From positions 48,001-112,000 of the forward strand of contig CAKZKQ010000658.1 in the NCBI GenBank assembly GCA_937123825.1: a DNA stretch of 64,000 bases, in the 5' to 3' direction. The translations under genes and the position numbers were made by a program. Of this stretch, positions 12,144 to 21,160 are shown piece after piece. Below the pieces are notes generated by a model, which was not told where the DNA came from, searched no databases, and saw nothing but the letters and a program-made list of their open reading frames with translations. This DNA is from an uncultured Pseudomonadota bacterium. Its GTDB lineage: Bacteria; Myxococcota_A; Bradymonadia; Bradymonadales; GCA-2716585. Position 1 is the stretch's first letter. Every line of letters begins with the position of its first letter.

Positions 12144-13055
12144 TCAGTGGTACAACTCGGCCAGCGTGGTGGCTTTTATCGGCGTTTGAAGCGTGTTGAA
12201 GTCGGTCAAACGAGGGATTTCAGCCTTGAGCGACGCCGCATCGGTGACCACACTCACCAACGACAGGTCATCCAGCCCCTGCTCTTCCCACAAATTCGAC
12301 ACAATGCCCCTGGGATGGTCGCTGTGGTAGGTGCCCAGGGTGGTTGAACCGTGTTTGGCGGCTTTGGTGATGTGTCGTTCGCCGCAAAGATGCCACCATC
12401 TGTAGTTTGCATCCCCGTCCAGGTGCTTGATTGAGGGCCGCTGTGGGGTCACCGTCAGGGTTTCATCCCCCATCTTCATCACAAAGTCCGGCACCAGCAG
12501 CACATAGCGCATCAATTGGCCGTTTAAGTAGACCGCCACCACCGCAGATGGGCCTCCACGGTGAAGCTCGGGGGGGATGAAGTGGCACAAATTGTCTGAG
12601 CGCAGCGACTCCATGGCCCCGCAGACATGATCGACGGCTGCAAAGACATCCTCGATCGCGCTTGTCAGCGTCATGTCGGTCGTCGGGTACTCAGGATGGA
12701 TGCGTCGGCTCAGGTCCAGGTCCTCAAAACGCATGATGCGGTAGTAGGAGGCCCGTTTGGCCACATGCTGCGCCGCATCCGGTGCCTTGGATGTGTTCAA
12801 GTGACACAGCGACATGGGACCGGCGAGCCTTGGATCCCCTTTGAGCCACGGCCCCAGCCAGTTTCGGGGTGGGGCTGTGCGGGTTCGCGTGGACCAGCGC
12901 AGCAAATGGTCGCGACAGTAGTCCAAGCCAACTTCCTGGAGCATCTGTGGCTCGCGCTTCATGGCCCGATTGAGCGTCGAGACGACCTTGTTCCAGGTTC
13001 TGGCCCCTGGTTTCTGTGCAAAGACGCTCCTTAGCTTCTCCATCAACTCTGGCAT
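12144..13055 (-). CDS. Hypothetical cytoplasmic protein
   Basis: I do not recognise this 303-residue protein. It has no signal peptide or membrane segment. The N-terminal 80 residues are basic and helical (MPELMEKLRSVFAQKPG onward). The C-terminal half looks alpha/beta, with segments such as VVAVYLNGQLMRYVLLVP and a Trp/His-containing YRWWHLCGERH. The ATG at 13055 is preceded by a strong AGGGAAGG; the open frame continues upstream without conserved character. It is transcribed toward the HAD gene and divergently from the MOSC gene. Confidence 0.65.
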   Translation of the reverse strand: MPELMEKLRSVFAQKPGARTWNKVVSTLNRAMKREPQMLQEVGLDYCRDHLLRWSTRTRTAPPRNWLGPWLKGDPRLAGPMSLCHLNTSKAPDAAQHVAKRASYYRIMRFEDLDLSRRIHPEYPTTDMTLTSAIEDVFAAVDHVCGAMESLRSDNLCHFIPPELHRGGPSAVVAVYLNGQLMRYVLLVPDFVMKMGDETLTVTPQRPSIKHLDGDANYRWWHLCGERHITKAAKHGSTTLGTYHSDHPRGIVSNLWEEQGLDDLSLVSVVTDAASLKAEIPRLTDFNTLQTPIKATTLAELYH

Positions 13056-13281
13056 GCCTTCCCTCTGGTCTGTTTTGGCCGAGCCTGGAGGTTTTGTACC
13101 ACGCCCCTGCACCTCTGCGACAAAAGGCTCGCCCCAGCAGAAGCATCCAGGGCCTGATAAGCCCATGGTCGCTGGTTGACGGTTTGGGACAGGGGGAGTT
13201 TCTCTGGGCTCTATGTGAGTGGCCTGGAGTGTCGGCACTCTGATTGCGTTTTAGGCCAACGGCAATGGGGAGGGAAGGGGT

Positions 13282-13821
13282 ATGTCGTGTGTGTTGAGCG
13301 TGTCGATGTGTGAGCGCCACACGTTCTCCAAGGTGCCGGTCGATTCGATCGTGTTGTTGGAGGGTTTGGGTGTGGAGGGGGATGCGCACTGTGGCAGCAC
13401 GGTCAAGCACCGTTCCAGAGTGCGTGCAGATCCCACCCAACCCAACCTGCGTCAGGTCCACTTGATCCACATGGAGCTGATCGAAGCGCTCCAGAGCGCA
13501 GGGTTCAGGGTGGGGCCTGGGGTGATGGGGGAAAACATCACGACCAGAGGGGTCGAACTTTTGGGTCTGCCGGTGGGAACGCTCCTGTGCATAGGGGAGC
13601 AGGCCAGGATTTGCCTGACGGGGCTGCGCAACCCGTGTGTTCAACTCGATGCGCATCAGAAAGGCTTGATGGCGGCGGTGCTCGATCGGGATGAGGAGGG
13701 AAATCTAATACGCAAGTGTGGGGTGATGGGTGTGGTGGAGCAGGGAGGCCGCGTTAAACCCGGCGATGCCATCCGAGTTGTGCTCCCTTCGGGCCCTCAC
13801 AGGCCATTGGAGCGCGTTTGA
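13282..13821 (+). CDS. MOSC domain-containing protein
   Basis: The 179-residue protein is a single MOSC (molybdenum cofactor sulfurase C-terminal) domain. It shows VEGDAHCGS near the N-terminus, PGVMGENITTRGVELLGLPVGT, and the conserved cysteine in GLRNPCVQL near residue 118. MOSC proteins bind or transfer sulfur and act on molybdenum cofactor or oxidised nitrogen or sulfur compounds; some also confer 6-hydroxylaminopurine resistance. The specific substrate is unknown. The ATG is preceded by a purine-rich AGGGAAGGGG site. The ADP-ribosylglycohydrolase gene follows after 61 bases. Confidence 0.88.
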   Translation: MSCVLSVSMCERHTFSKVPVDSIVLLEGLGVEGDAHCGSTVKHRSRVRADPTQPNLRQVHLIHMELIEALQSAGFRVGPGVMGENITTRGVELLGLPVGTLLCIGEQARICLTGLRNPCVQLDAHQKGLMAAVLDRDEEGNLIRKCGVMGVVEQGGRVKPGDAIRVVLPSGPHRPLERV

Positions 13822-13882
13822 TGGGGCGATGGACCTTGGTGACGCGTGTCGTGCGGCACCAAATCGGGATAAAAGAGGGTCT

Positions 13883-14767
13883 ATGAACGTTGAGGAGCGT
13901 GTTTTGGGGTGTTTGTGGGCGGGGGCGGTGGGGGATGGGTACGCCAGCTTCGCCGAATTCGTAGAACAACCGCCCCCGAGCGGTCCCGATTGGCGTTCCA
14001 CGGACGACACGGCGCTGACTTTGGGGACATGTCGAGCCATTCGGGGGGCAGGCGCGGTGGTTCCCGAGGCGATCGCCGCCGAGTTTTTGCGTTTGTATCG
14101 CCGCAAAGCGCTGGTGGGGCTCGGTGCGAGCACTTTGGAGGCGCTAAGGGGGCTCGATGTGGGGGGACATTGGGCTTTGGTGGGGAGAACGGGCGAGATG
14201 GCGGCGGGCAACGGTGCGGCGATGCGGGTGGCGCCGCTGGGGTTTGTGCTTGATGTGCGCTGTGAGCGCGATAGGCGCCTTGTTTCGGACGTGGTGCGCA
14301 TCACCCATCGCAATCAGGAGGCGCTGGCGAGCGCCATGGCGATCCTTTGGGCGTTGTCGGCGGTGGTTTTTGAGGGGATTGGGGGCGATGGGCTGCTGGA
14401 ACATGTGGCTGGGAGGCTTCATGACTCGCAAACGCGGGACAACTTGCTGCAAATGGCCCCGTTGGAGGGCAGGGAGGCTTGGTTTGAGTGCGCCAGAGCG
14501 TTGGGGATGAGCAGTTTCGCGGCCACTTCGGTGCCTTTGGCGCTCTTTGCCGCTCTTCGAATGCTTGATGAGGGCCTTGAGCCCGTCTTGCGGGACATTG
14601 TGGAGGCCGGTGGTGACACGGACACCGTGGCGTCGATGGCTTCACAGGTGGCTGGTGCGGCGTTGGGGCTGGATTTTGTGCCTTTGGGGATGCGAAGCGC
14701 GCTCTACGGCAGCGATGAGATCGGCCATGAGGTGTCTCTCTTTGCCAAATATGTCGCCCGCTCTTAG
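13883..14767 (+). CDS. ADP-ribosylglycohydrolase family protein (DraG-type)
   Basis: The 294-residue protein starts with LGCLWAGAVGDG, then STDDTALTLGT, which carries the first metal ligands. The C-terminal EAGGDTDTVASMASQVAG supplies the second set of Asp residues for the di-metal site. This pattern defines the ADP-ribosylhydrolase (DraG/ARH) family, which removes ADP-ribose from proteins or small molecules or hydrolyses related linkages. The ATG at 13883 follows AGAGGG. It is probably in an operon with the MOSC gene, and it shares ADP-ribose chemistry with the Sir2 gene 4 kb away. Confidence 0.9.
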   Translation: MNVEERVLGCLWAGAVGDGYASFAEFVEQPPPSGPDWRSTDDTALTLGTCRAIRGAGAVVPEAIAAEFLRLYRRKALVGLGASTLEALRGLDVGGHWALVGRTGEMAAGNGAAMRVAPLGFVLDVRCERDRRLVSDVVRITHRNQEALASAMAILWALSAVVFEGIGGDGLLEHVAGRLHDSQTRDNLLQMAPLEGREAWFECARALGMSSFAATSVPLALFAALRMLDEGLEPVLRDIVEAGGDTDTVASMASQVAGAALGLDFVPLGMRSALYGSDEIGHEVSLFAKYVARS

Positions 14768-14824
14768 AATTGGGCGGACTTCGGCTCGCTGGTCTCTGGG
14801 ATGGTCCCGCTTTAAGGTGGAGAG

Positions 14825-15889
14825 ATGACCCAAAAGCTTCTATTTTTGTGTGTGGCGGCGTCGCTGATGGCCCTTGGGGCTTGCGGTGACGATCCGATCG
14901 TGTTGGACGGCGGCGATGCCCCCAACAACACTCCCAACAACACCCCCAACAACGCCCCCAATAACGATGGACCCAACAACGACTCACCCAACAACGTCGT
15001 TGACCCCAACAACGCGCCCAACAATGCGCCCAACAACGACATCATCCCCGACGAGATGACGGAGTTTGCCGGTGGGGACGCCTCGGGCCAATGGTCTGGG
15101 CACGTGGTGGTCAGTGGGAGCGTGCGTGTGCCTGCGGGGCAGACGCTGGAGCTGCTGGCGGGGACCTACGTCGAGGTGGCCACCGGCGCAGAGCGCATCA
15201 ACATCGACGTTGAAGGGACGCTCTTGATCCAGGGCGCCATGGGCTCACCGGTGACCCTGACGGCGACCCAGGGCTGGGCCGGGCTCAACGTCTCGGGCAC
15301 GGTGCGCGGTGGCTTTGTGAACATCCGCATGGCCGAGCGCGGGATCCGGGGTGAAGAGGGGTCGGTGATCGAGTTGGCCGACACCACCATCCTTGAGTGC
15401 GCCCAGAGCATGACTCTGGCGAGCGGCGGGACCTTTGATCGCACCACCATCATCGGCGGCAGCACCGTGCGGATCAGCGGCGGTGTGCTGCGCATGACCG
15501 ACAGCGTCATCGATTTTGAAAAGCCCGAGGAGGTCCCCGACTGCACCAAGTGGTCCGGGGGCGGTGCAGTGCTGGACCATGTGCGCTTTACCGGCTGCCA
15601 CTGCCCGCTGCACTTTGACGCGGCGACCGAAGAGGTGGTGATCACCAACTCCATCTTTGACGGCGCCGCCTACCCCGCCATGGTCGCCCAGATGAATGGC
15701 CGCTTTAACGGCAACCACTTCCTGGGCGGAATCAACCACCTGCTCGACGTGGGCGGCGGGATCAACCTCGACATCTCGGGCAACTACTTTGACGGCGGCG
15801 CGCCCAACCTTGGCAGCGGCGACCTGAGCCAATTTCAAAACGCAGACGTCTACGAAACCAGCCCCATCAGCGGCGTCGGCCCCCGCTGA
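14825..15889 (+). CDS. Beta-helix lipoprotein with PNN linker
   Basis: The 354-residue protein begins with a lipoprotein signal ending LMALGAC (Cys20). An extended linker of about 55 residues follows, with repeated PNN units (DNA repeats of 12 bases at 14921-15040). The rest has short strand repeats typical of a right-handed parallel beta-helix, such as GGTFDRTTIIGGSTVRISGG and TNSIFDGA, as in pectate-lyase-like surface proteins. It is predicted to be an exported outer-membrane or surface lipoprotein. No catalytic residues can be assigned. GGTGGAG lies just before the ATG. Confidence 0.82.
   Translation: MTQKLLFLCVAASLMALGACGDDPIVLDGGDAPNNTPNNTPNNAPNNDGPNNDSPNNVVDPNNAPNNAPNNDIIPDEMTEFAGGDASGQWSGHVVVSGSVRVPAGQTLELLAGTYVEVATGAERINIDVEGTLLIQGAMGSPVTLTATQGWAGLNVSGTVRGGFVNIRMAERGIRGEEGSVIELADTTILECAQSMTLASGGTFDRTTIIGGSTVRISGGVLRMTDSVIDFEKPEEVPDCTKWSGGGAVLDHVRFTGCHCPLHFDAATEEVVITNSIFDGAAYPAMVAQMNGRFNGNHFLGGINHLLDVGGGINLDISGNYFDGGAPNLGSGDLSQFQNADVYETSPISGVGPR
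14921..15040 (+). repeat. In-frame 12-base repeats encoding the PNN linker
   Basis: Near-identical units of the form CCCAACAACNCC, with two interruptions, encode the Asn/Pro linker just after the lipid-anchor cysteine of the beta-helix lipoprotein. The 12-base unit keeps frame, so slippage would change linker length and not truncate the protein. Confidence 0.8.
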
Positions 15890-16043
15890 GCATCCTCGTC
15901 TCAGTCTAAAACCTCTCCCCTTCAATATTGTGGCCTTTGATGCCTCGTGATGAGGCCGTCGCACAGGTGCATCTTGAGGGAGTGTGTTGAGGCGTTGATC
16001 GGTTGTGTCGATGTGGGAAGTGACCTTGAGCAAGAGGTGACCC

Positions 16044-16490
16044 ATGTCAAACACAATTTTGGTTTCTGAATCTGGCCGACACCCCGAGGTGGTGTGTCCG
16101 GTGCGCTCGCCATTGCTGCGCTGGACGCTGGTGGTGTTGGGGACGTTCTTTGTGGCTTTGGGGGTGGTGGGGGTCTTTGTGCCTCTGATGCCCACCACGG
16201 TCTTCATCATCATGGCGGCAGGCTGTTATGCACGCGCTTCGCCGCGCTTTCACCGCTGGCTGTGGGAACACCGCTGGTTTGGGCCGTCGCTAAGGGCCTG
16301 GAGTCAGCACCGGAGCATGCCGCGCCGGGCGCGCAAAGTGGCGCTGGTCTCTGTGGTGGCGTCCTTTTCGCTCTCTGTGGCGGTGGTGCCGGTGTGGTGG
16401 GTGCGGCTGATGCTGGGGGCGATGGGCGTGGCGCTCTTTGTCTTTTTGTGGCGAATTCCCATCCTTGAAGACCTATCGACCCCGTTATGA
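16044..16490 (+). CDS. DUF454 (YbaN-like) inner-membrane protein
   Basis: The 148-residue protein has three hydrophobic segments. It carries the family pattern FVALGVVGVFVPLMPTTVF followed by FHRWLWEHRWFGP, which defines the DUF454/YbaN family. These are small inner-membrane proteins of unknown molecular function. AAGAGGTG lies upstream of the ATG. The gene is flanked by the beta-helix lipoprotein and the kinase operon, with no sign of coupling to either. Confidence 0.85.
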   Translation: MSNTILVSESGRHPEVVCPVRSPLLRWTLVVLGTFFVALGVVGVFVPLMPTTVFIIMAAGCYARASPRFHRWLWEHRWFGPSLRAWSQHRSMPRRARKVALVSVVASFSLSVAVVPVWWVRLMLGAMGVALFVFLWRIPILEDLSTPL

Positions 16491-16623
16491 TGGTGGTTGG
16501 CGCTGGTGTGTGGCCGATCTGTGTGCGCGTGTGCGCCCTGAACACACCTTGAGACTTGTTGCACAGGGTTCTTGCCCGTATCATGGCCCAGCAATCACAG
16601 GGCTATGATGTAGGGCTTGGAGC

Positions 16624-18378
16624 ATGAGCGAAAATACAGCCGGCGCAACAAAGAACATCCGACCTGCCGACAGTCTGGTGGGGACGACACTCTCTGATGG
16701 GCGCTATAGGATTACCAGCGTGCTTGGCCGCGGTGGTTTTGCGACCGTTTACGTTGCACAGCACACCCAGATCGAGCAGACGGTGGCCATCAAGGTCCTC
16801 CAGATGCCCGATGATGATCGGGCCGACACCTTTCGCGAGCGCTTTTTGCGCGAGGCGCGCACCGCCAGCCAGATCAAGCACCCGGACGTGGTGCGGATCT
16901 TTGATTACGGGGTGACCGAGGCCAACGAGCCCTTCATGGTCATGGAGTTGCTGGAGGGCAACCCGCTCGACGTGGAACTGCGCCAGAACGGCGCCATGGA
17001 CCCCGTGCGGGCCGTGCGGCTCTTCATTCGGTGTCTGGACGCTCTTGAGGCGGCCCACCAGAAAGGGATCATCCACCGCGATCTGAAGCCCGCCAACCTC
17101 TTCTTGATTGGGACGGGGACCCGCGTCGAGGCGCTCAAGGTTTTGGACTTTGGCATCGCCTTGATGATGGAAGAGGACACGCGCCTGACCAACACCGGTC
17201 AGGTCTTTGGCACGCCGCGCTACCTGGCCCCCGAGTACATCCAGAAGCAGCTCATCACGCCGTCCCTGGACGTCTATCAGATGGGGCTCATCCTGGCCGA
17301 AGTGCTCATGGGCCGAAACATCATCGACGCTGACAACACCTTCACCTTCATCTACGCCCACTGCAACGGCGAGATCCAGATCCCCAAACAGATCCTGGAG
17401 AGCTCGTTGGGGCCGGTGCTGGTGCGGGCGCTCAACACCGACCACGAGCAGCGCTTTTCGTCCGCGGGTGCCTTCCGCGACGCCCTGGAGCACGTGCCGG
17501 AGGAGACCCTGGAGGGCAAGAGCTTTGCGGTCACCAAGAAGATGACCGACGAAGAGCCCGAGACGATGGTCATCCTGCGGGACTACTTCATCCCGCTGGA
17601 GGACGCCTCGGAGCCGGTCGCCCTGGCCGACGCCAAGACGGTGCACGTCTCCCAGGACAAGGTGGCGTCCATCCCGGCCCAGAACCCCGACTCACTGGCC
17701 AATGACAGCTCCGTGGAGGTGTCGGTCCCGGAACCCGCCGAGGGTTCGGGCAAGAAAGTGCCTGCCAAGCTGATTGGCGCTGGTGTCTTTGCGCTCCTGG
17801 GTTTGTTCGCTTTGATTGCTGCGGTGGTGGTCTTTGGCAGCAAGAGCACTCAGAAAGACGGCAAGGGGGCTGCCGACAAGGGCGCCGTGGCTGGTAAAAA
17901 GGGCTCGGGTGACAAAGCGCCGACCGACCCCGGCAAAGGGGCGGTGGCGGCGGCGAACAACGCTGCGGCCAAGGGCACCGAGACCGACAAGGCGCCCCCA
18001 CCCAAAGATCCCGTCGAGGGTACCCCCGAGATCAAGCTCGATCCCATCAAGGTGGCCGTCATCGCCACCCCCAACGACGCTCAGATCTTCAAAGGCGAAG
18101 AGCGGATCGATGAAGACGGTCTGGCGACCGTGACGTTCAAGGACGAGGGCGCCGCGCCGGTTCAGGTCTGTGTCCGCCACGACAAATACGAAGAGAGTTG
18201 CGTGGATGTGTTGACGACCAACACGCCGCGGATGGACGTCAAACTCAAGCCCAAGCGCCGGGCCGGTGGCAACAAGAAGCCCGGCGGCGCAGGCAACGTC
18301 AAAAAGCCCGGCGGCGGTGGCACCAAAAAGCCCGGCGGCGGCACCAAACCCAACCCCGGCATTGTGATGCCCGATTGA
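16624..18378 (+). CDS. Membrane-bound Ser/Thr protein kinase with extracytoplasmic PEGA-like domain
   Basis: The 584-residue protein has a Hanks-type kinase domain at about residues 25-290: GRGGFATV loop, Lys57 in VAIKVL, HRDLKPANL near 150, DFG near 174, and GTPRYLAPE. A variable linker leads to one transmembrane helix at about 383-405. The extracytoplasmic part has a Lys/Gly/Ala-rich stretch, a PEGA-like beta domain (residues about 480-540) with two cysteines, and a Gly/Lys/Pro-rich tail of repeated KKPGGG units. It probably senses an envelope state and phosphorylates cytoplasmic targets. Two exported-protein genes follow at 13 and 21 bases, forming a likely operon. Confidence 0.92.
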   Translation: MSENTAGATKNIRPADSLVGTTLSDGRYRITSVLGRGGFATVYVAQHTQIEQTVAIKVLQMPDDDRADTFRERFLREARTASQIKHPDVVRIFDYGVTEANEPFMVMELLEGNPLDVELRQNGAMDPVRAVRLFIRCLDALEAAHQKGIIHRDLKPANLFLIGTGTRVEALKVLDFGIALMMEEDTRLTNTGQVFGTPRYLAPEYIQKQLITPSLDVYQMGLILAEVLMGRNIIDADNTFTFIYAHCNGEIQIPKQILESSLGPVLVRALNTDHEQRFSSAGAFRDALEHVPEETLEGKSFAVTKKMTDEEPETMVILRDYFIPLEDASEPVALADAKTVHVSQDKVASIPAQNPDSLANDSSVEVSVPEPAEGSGKKVPAKLIGAGVFALLGLFALIAAVVVFGSKSTQKDGKGAADKGAVAGKKGSGDKAPTDPGKGAVAAANNAAAKGTETDKAPPPKDPVEGTPEIKLDPIKVAVIATPNDAQIFKGEERIDEDGLATVTFKDEGAAPVQVCVRHDKYEESCVDVLTTNTPRMDVKLKPKRRAGGNKKPGGAGNVKKPGGGGTKKPGGGTKPNPGIVMPD

Positions 18379-18391
18379 GGCCCTGCACCCG

Positions 18392-19381
18392 ATGAATCCC
18401 TCAGTTATGATCCGAGCGCTGGTCACCACGGCAGCGCTGGTGGTCCTGGCGCCGTCGTTGGCGGCCGCTCAGGATGACGCGCCGCCCATGGTGGAGTTGT
18501 CGCCCAAGCAGATCGAGTACTTCCAGAAGGCCACTTCGCTGCTCAATGACGACCAGCACGACACGGCCATCGAGTACTACAAGCTGGCGCTGAAAGACGG
18601 CGAAGCCAATGTTCTCTACGCCAGCCTTGGGCGCGCGTATTTTAAAAAGGGCGATTGCCAATCGGCCGACGACAACTACATCAAGGCCCTCTCGGCGCCG
18701 ACCGTCTCGCAGCCACCCCCCGACGCCGTGCGCCAGAAGATCGAGGAGTACCGCATTGGCCTGCGTGTGGAGTGCTCCGGCAAGCTCGAGGTGGTCTGCG
18801 CCCCCCAAGACATGGAGATCCGCATCGCCGAAGGGGCTCGCCGTTCCTGCTCCGAGTTCCCCGTGGATTTGCCCGCTGGGGACTACAAGGTGACGGCGTT
18901 CGCCGGTGGCCTCAGTCAGGACAAAGACATCAAGATCACGGGGTTGGAGACGACCTCCATTGAGTTTTCGATCGACGTGCCCCTGGACAACGGCGGCGGC
19001 GGCAAGCCAGTGACAGGCGGTGAGCCCAGTGTGCTGGGGACCGTGGGCTGGGTGACCGCTGGCGCTGGCATCGCGGTGGTCCTGAGCGCGGTGGTGATGG
19101 ACGTCACAGTGCTCAGCGCGGCGGTGGATGACTTTGAGCAGGCCGCCGAGAATCGCGCGCCGAACGAAGACCAGCTTTTTGACGACGCCAGCAGTCTGCA
19201 AACCATTGTCCTGGCCACCTACGTCGCTGGCGGCGCGCTGGCGCTCACCGGTGTGGTGATGGCGCTCCTGGCGCCGTCCTCCGAGCAGGCCCCAGCGGCG
19301 GCTCCCAAGGCCGGTGAGACAAGCGTGCAGCCGTGGCTCGGTCCCGATGGGGCCGGTGTTCAGTTTCTTATCCCCTGGTGA
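18392..19381 (+). CDS. Exported TPR protein with PEGA-like domain and two membrane helices
   Basis: The 329-residue protein has a signal peptide (cleavage near LAAAQ), then TPR-like helices (residues about 40-110, YFQKATSLLNDDQHDTA and YYKLALKDGE). A small beta domain resembling PEGA follows (ECSGKLEVVCAPQDMEI, VDLPAGDYKVTAFAGG). Two hydrophobic helices lie near the C-terminus. It is likely periplasmic and anchored to the inner membrane. It starts 13 bases after the kinase stop and is followed by the FGE lipoprotein, so it may be a partner or target of the kinase. The start at 18392 has a GAGG upstream; an ATG at codon 6 is an alternative. Confidence 0.78.
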   Translation: MNPSVMIRALVTTAALVVLAPSLAAAQDDAPPMVELSPKQIEYFQKATSLLNDDQHDTAIEYYKLALKDGEANVLYASLGRAYFKKGDCQSADDNYIKALSAPTVSQPPPDAVRQKIEEYRIGLRVECSGKLEVVCAPQDMEIRIAEGARRSCSEFPVDLPAGDYKVTAFAGGLSQDKDIKITGLETTSIEFSIDVPLDNGGGGKPVTGGEPSVLGTVGWVTAGAGIAVVLSAVVMDVTVLSAAVDDFEQAAENRAPNEDQLFDDASSLQTIVLATYVAGGALALTGVVMALLAPSSEQAPAAAPKAGETSVQPWLGPDGAGVQFLIPW

Positions 19382-19402
19382 TGGTTCAAGGAGCACCCAA
19401 TC

Positions 19403-21094
19403 ATGAAAAAGACTCTCTTGTGGAGCGGCGGCGCGCTGGCGCTGCTGATGTTGACGGGTGGTTGCAATGCGCTGACGGACCTGGAGGCGTTGCGCAGCGA
19501 AGGCCCTGAACCGTGCGATATCGAAGACCCGTGCGATGACTGCACGCCGCGCAACGAGTGTGGCGGCTGCGGCGACCTGTCCAGACCAGTGGGCATGGCT
19601 TGCGGGACGTGCGACTCGGGCAGTTTTCAGTGCGACGCCGATCTGGGCGATACGGTCTGCACCGACGACCAGGGCGAAGACGCGCGCAACACCTGTGGGG
19701 GGTGCGCCGAGCTTGAAGCCGAGCCGGGTGTGGCCTGCGGGACGTGCGATTCGGGGGCCTTTGAGTGCGACCGGATGGACAACGTGGTGTGCGCCGGCGA
19801 CCAGGGCAATGACGCGCTCAACGATTGCGGTGGGTGCGGCGAGCTGAGCAACCCGCGCAATGAACCCTGCGGGACGTGTGGGTCAGGGACTTTTGCGTGC
19901 GATGATCAGACCCGCGACACGGTGTGCGAAGGCGACCAGGGCGATGACGCGCTCAACGTCTGCGGCGGGTGTGATGAGATCGATGACGAGCCGGGCGACG
20001 CCTGCGGTCAGTGCGGGACCTTTGCGTGCAACGAGGGGGACAACACCCTGGAGTGCAACGATGTGCCCTTTACCCAGTACTTCCAGGACCTGGATGAGGA
20101 TGGGTTTGGCAACCCGGACGTGAGCGAGATGGCCTGCATGCCGTCTGAGGGCTTCATTGAGCAGGGCGACGACTGTCAGGACATCACGCTCAACGGGATT
20201 GAGGGTGACACGGTCAACCCCGGCGCCGATGAGGTGGCCGATGACGACGTGGACAACAACTGCGATGGGCTGCTGCGCGTGGGTGGGGACTCCTTTACGA
20301 TGGGTTCGCCCCCCGATGAGCCCGAGCGCGCCGATGATGAAGTGCAGCGCGAGGTGACCCTCAGCCGCACCATTGAGGTGACGCGCACCGAGATCACCCG
20401 AGGTGAGTTTCAGGCGCTGGTGAACAACGTCCCGACCGACGACAGCGGCTGTGAAGGGGACGATTGCCCGGTGGGGTGTGTCAACTGGTGGGAGTCGCTC
20501 TTCTTCCTCAACGCCCGCTCGACGGACGAGGGGTTGGACACCTGTTACACGCTTGGCGGTTGCACCGGAACGCCTGGGACGGGGACGTGCTCGGGCAACG
20601 GGTGTGCGCAGGAGGCCAGCTTTGTGTGCACCAGCGTGGATTTTGCGGGGCTCGATTGCAACGGCTACCGCCTGCCAACGGAGGCCGAGTGGGAGTTTCT
20701 GGCCCGCGCCGAGTCCACCACGGCCTTCTACAGCGGGGCGGTCAACGGCGCCAACGACTGCAGCCAGTCCTCCTTGGACCCGATCGCCCAGTACTGCGGC
20801 AGCAACCCCGGCAACCAACCCATCGCGGTCGGCGGCAAGCAGCCCAACCGCTGGGGCCTGCGCGACACCAGCGGCAACGTCTCCGAGTGGGTTTGGGACG
20901 TTTACGCCGACTACGTCGATGGTCCTGTGACCGATCCGGTTGGACCGGAGACGGGCGAGCGCCGGGTGCACCGCGGCGGGGCATGGATCCACGGTTCGTT
21001 GGAGTGTCGCTCGGCGGCGCGCGACAAAGACGCGCCCTCGTGTCAGAGCCGGCTCATTGGCTTGCGCGCGGTGCGCACGATCTTGCCTGAGTGA
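19403..21094 (+). CDS. FGE-sulfatase-domain lipoprotein with Cys-rich repeats and metal-binding motif
   Basis: The 563-residue protein has a lipoprotein signal ending LTGGC (Cys21). Four tandem repeats of about 44 residues follow, each with the pattern CGGC...CGTC...F.CD...VC..DQG.DA. Next comes a MopE-type putative metal-binding motif (DLDEDGFGNPD ... DDDVDNNCDG). The C-terminal 280 residues are a formylglycine-generating-enzyme (SUMF1) fold: FTMGSP, TRTEITRGEF, YRLPTEAEWEFLARA, GLRDTSGNVSEWVWD and HRGGAW. In many bacterial lipoproteins this fold has lost oxidase function and serves in ligand binding or signalling; the role here is unknown. It closes the kinase operon, and a terminator follows at 21161. 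Confidence 0.88.
   Translation: MKKTLLWSGGALALLMLTGGCNALTDLEALRSEGPEPCDIEDPCDDCTPRNECGGCGDLSRPVGMACGTCDSGSFQCDADLGDTVCTDDQGEDARNTCGGCAELEAEPGVACGTCDSGAFECDRMDNVVCAGDQGNDALNDCGGCGELSNPRNEPCGTCGSGTFACDDQTRDTVCEGDQGDDALNVCGGCDEIDDEPGDACGQCGTFACNEGDNTLECNDVPFTQYFQDLDEDGFGNPDVSEMACMPSEGFIEQGDDCQDITLNGIEGDTVNPGADEVADDDVDNNCDGLLRVGGDSFTMGSPPDEPERADDEVQREVTLSRTIEVTRTEITRGEFQALVNNVPTDDSGCEGDDCPVGCVNWWESLFFLNARSTDEGLDTCYTLGGCTGTPGTGTCSGNGCAQEASFVCTSVDFAGLDCNGYRLPTEAEWEFLARAESTTAFYSGAVNGANDCSQSSLDPIAQYCGSNPGNQPIAVGGKQPNRWGLRDTSGNVSEWVWDVYADYVDGPVTDPVGPETGERRVHRGGAWIHGSLECRSAARDKDAPSCQSRLIGLRAVRTILPE
19553..20060 (+). repeat. Four tandem ~132-base repeats encoding Cys-rich modules
   Basis: Four units encode the CGGC/CGTC/CD modules of the FGE lipoprotein. 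The fourth is shorter and more diverged. Each unit carries about six cysteines, consistent with a disulfide-stabilised extracytoplasmic module. Confidence 0.75.
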
Positions 21095-21160
21095 TCCCAA
21101 AACGAGCCTTGAAGCCGCCTTGTTAGAGCCAGATCCCCTGGCCATAAGGGCGGCGGCAGC

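Noticed and set aside
14921..15040. CRISPR-like regular repeats
   Set aside because: The repeats are in-frame codons of a lipoprotein linker with no spacers.
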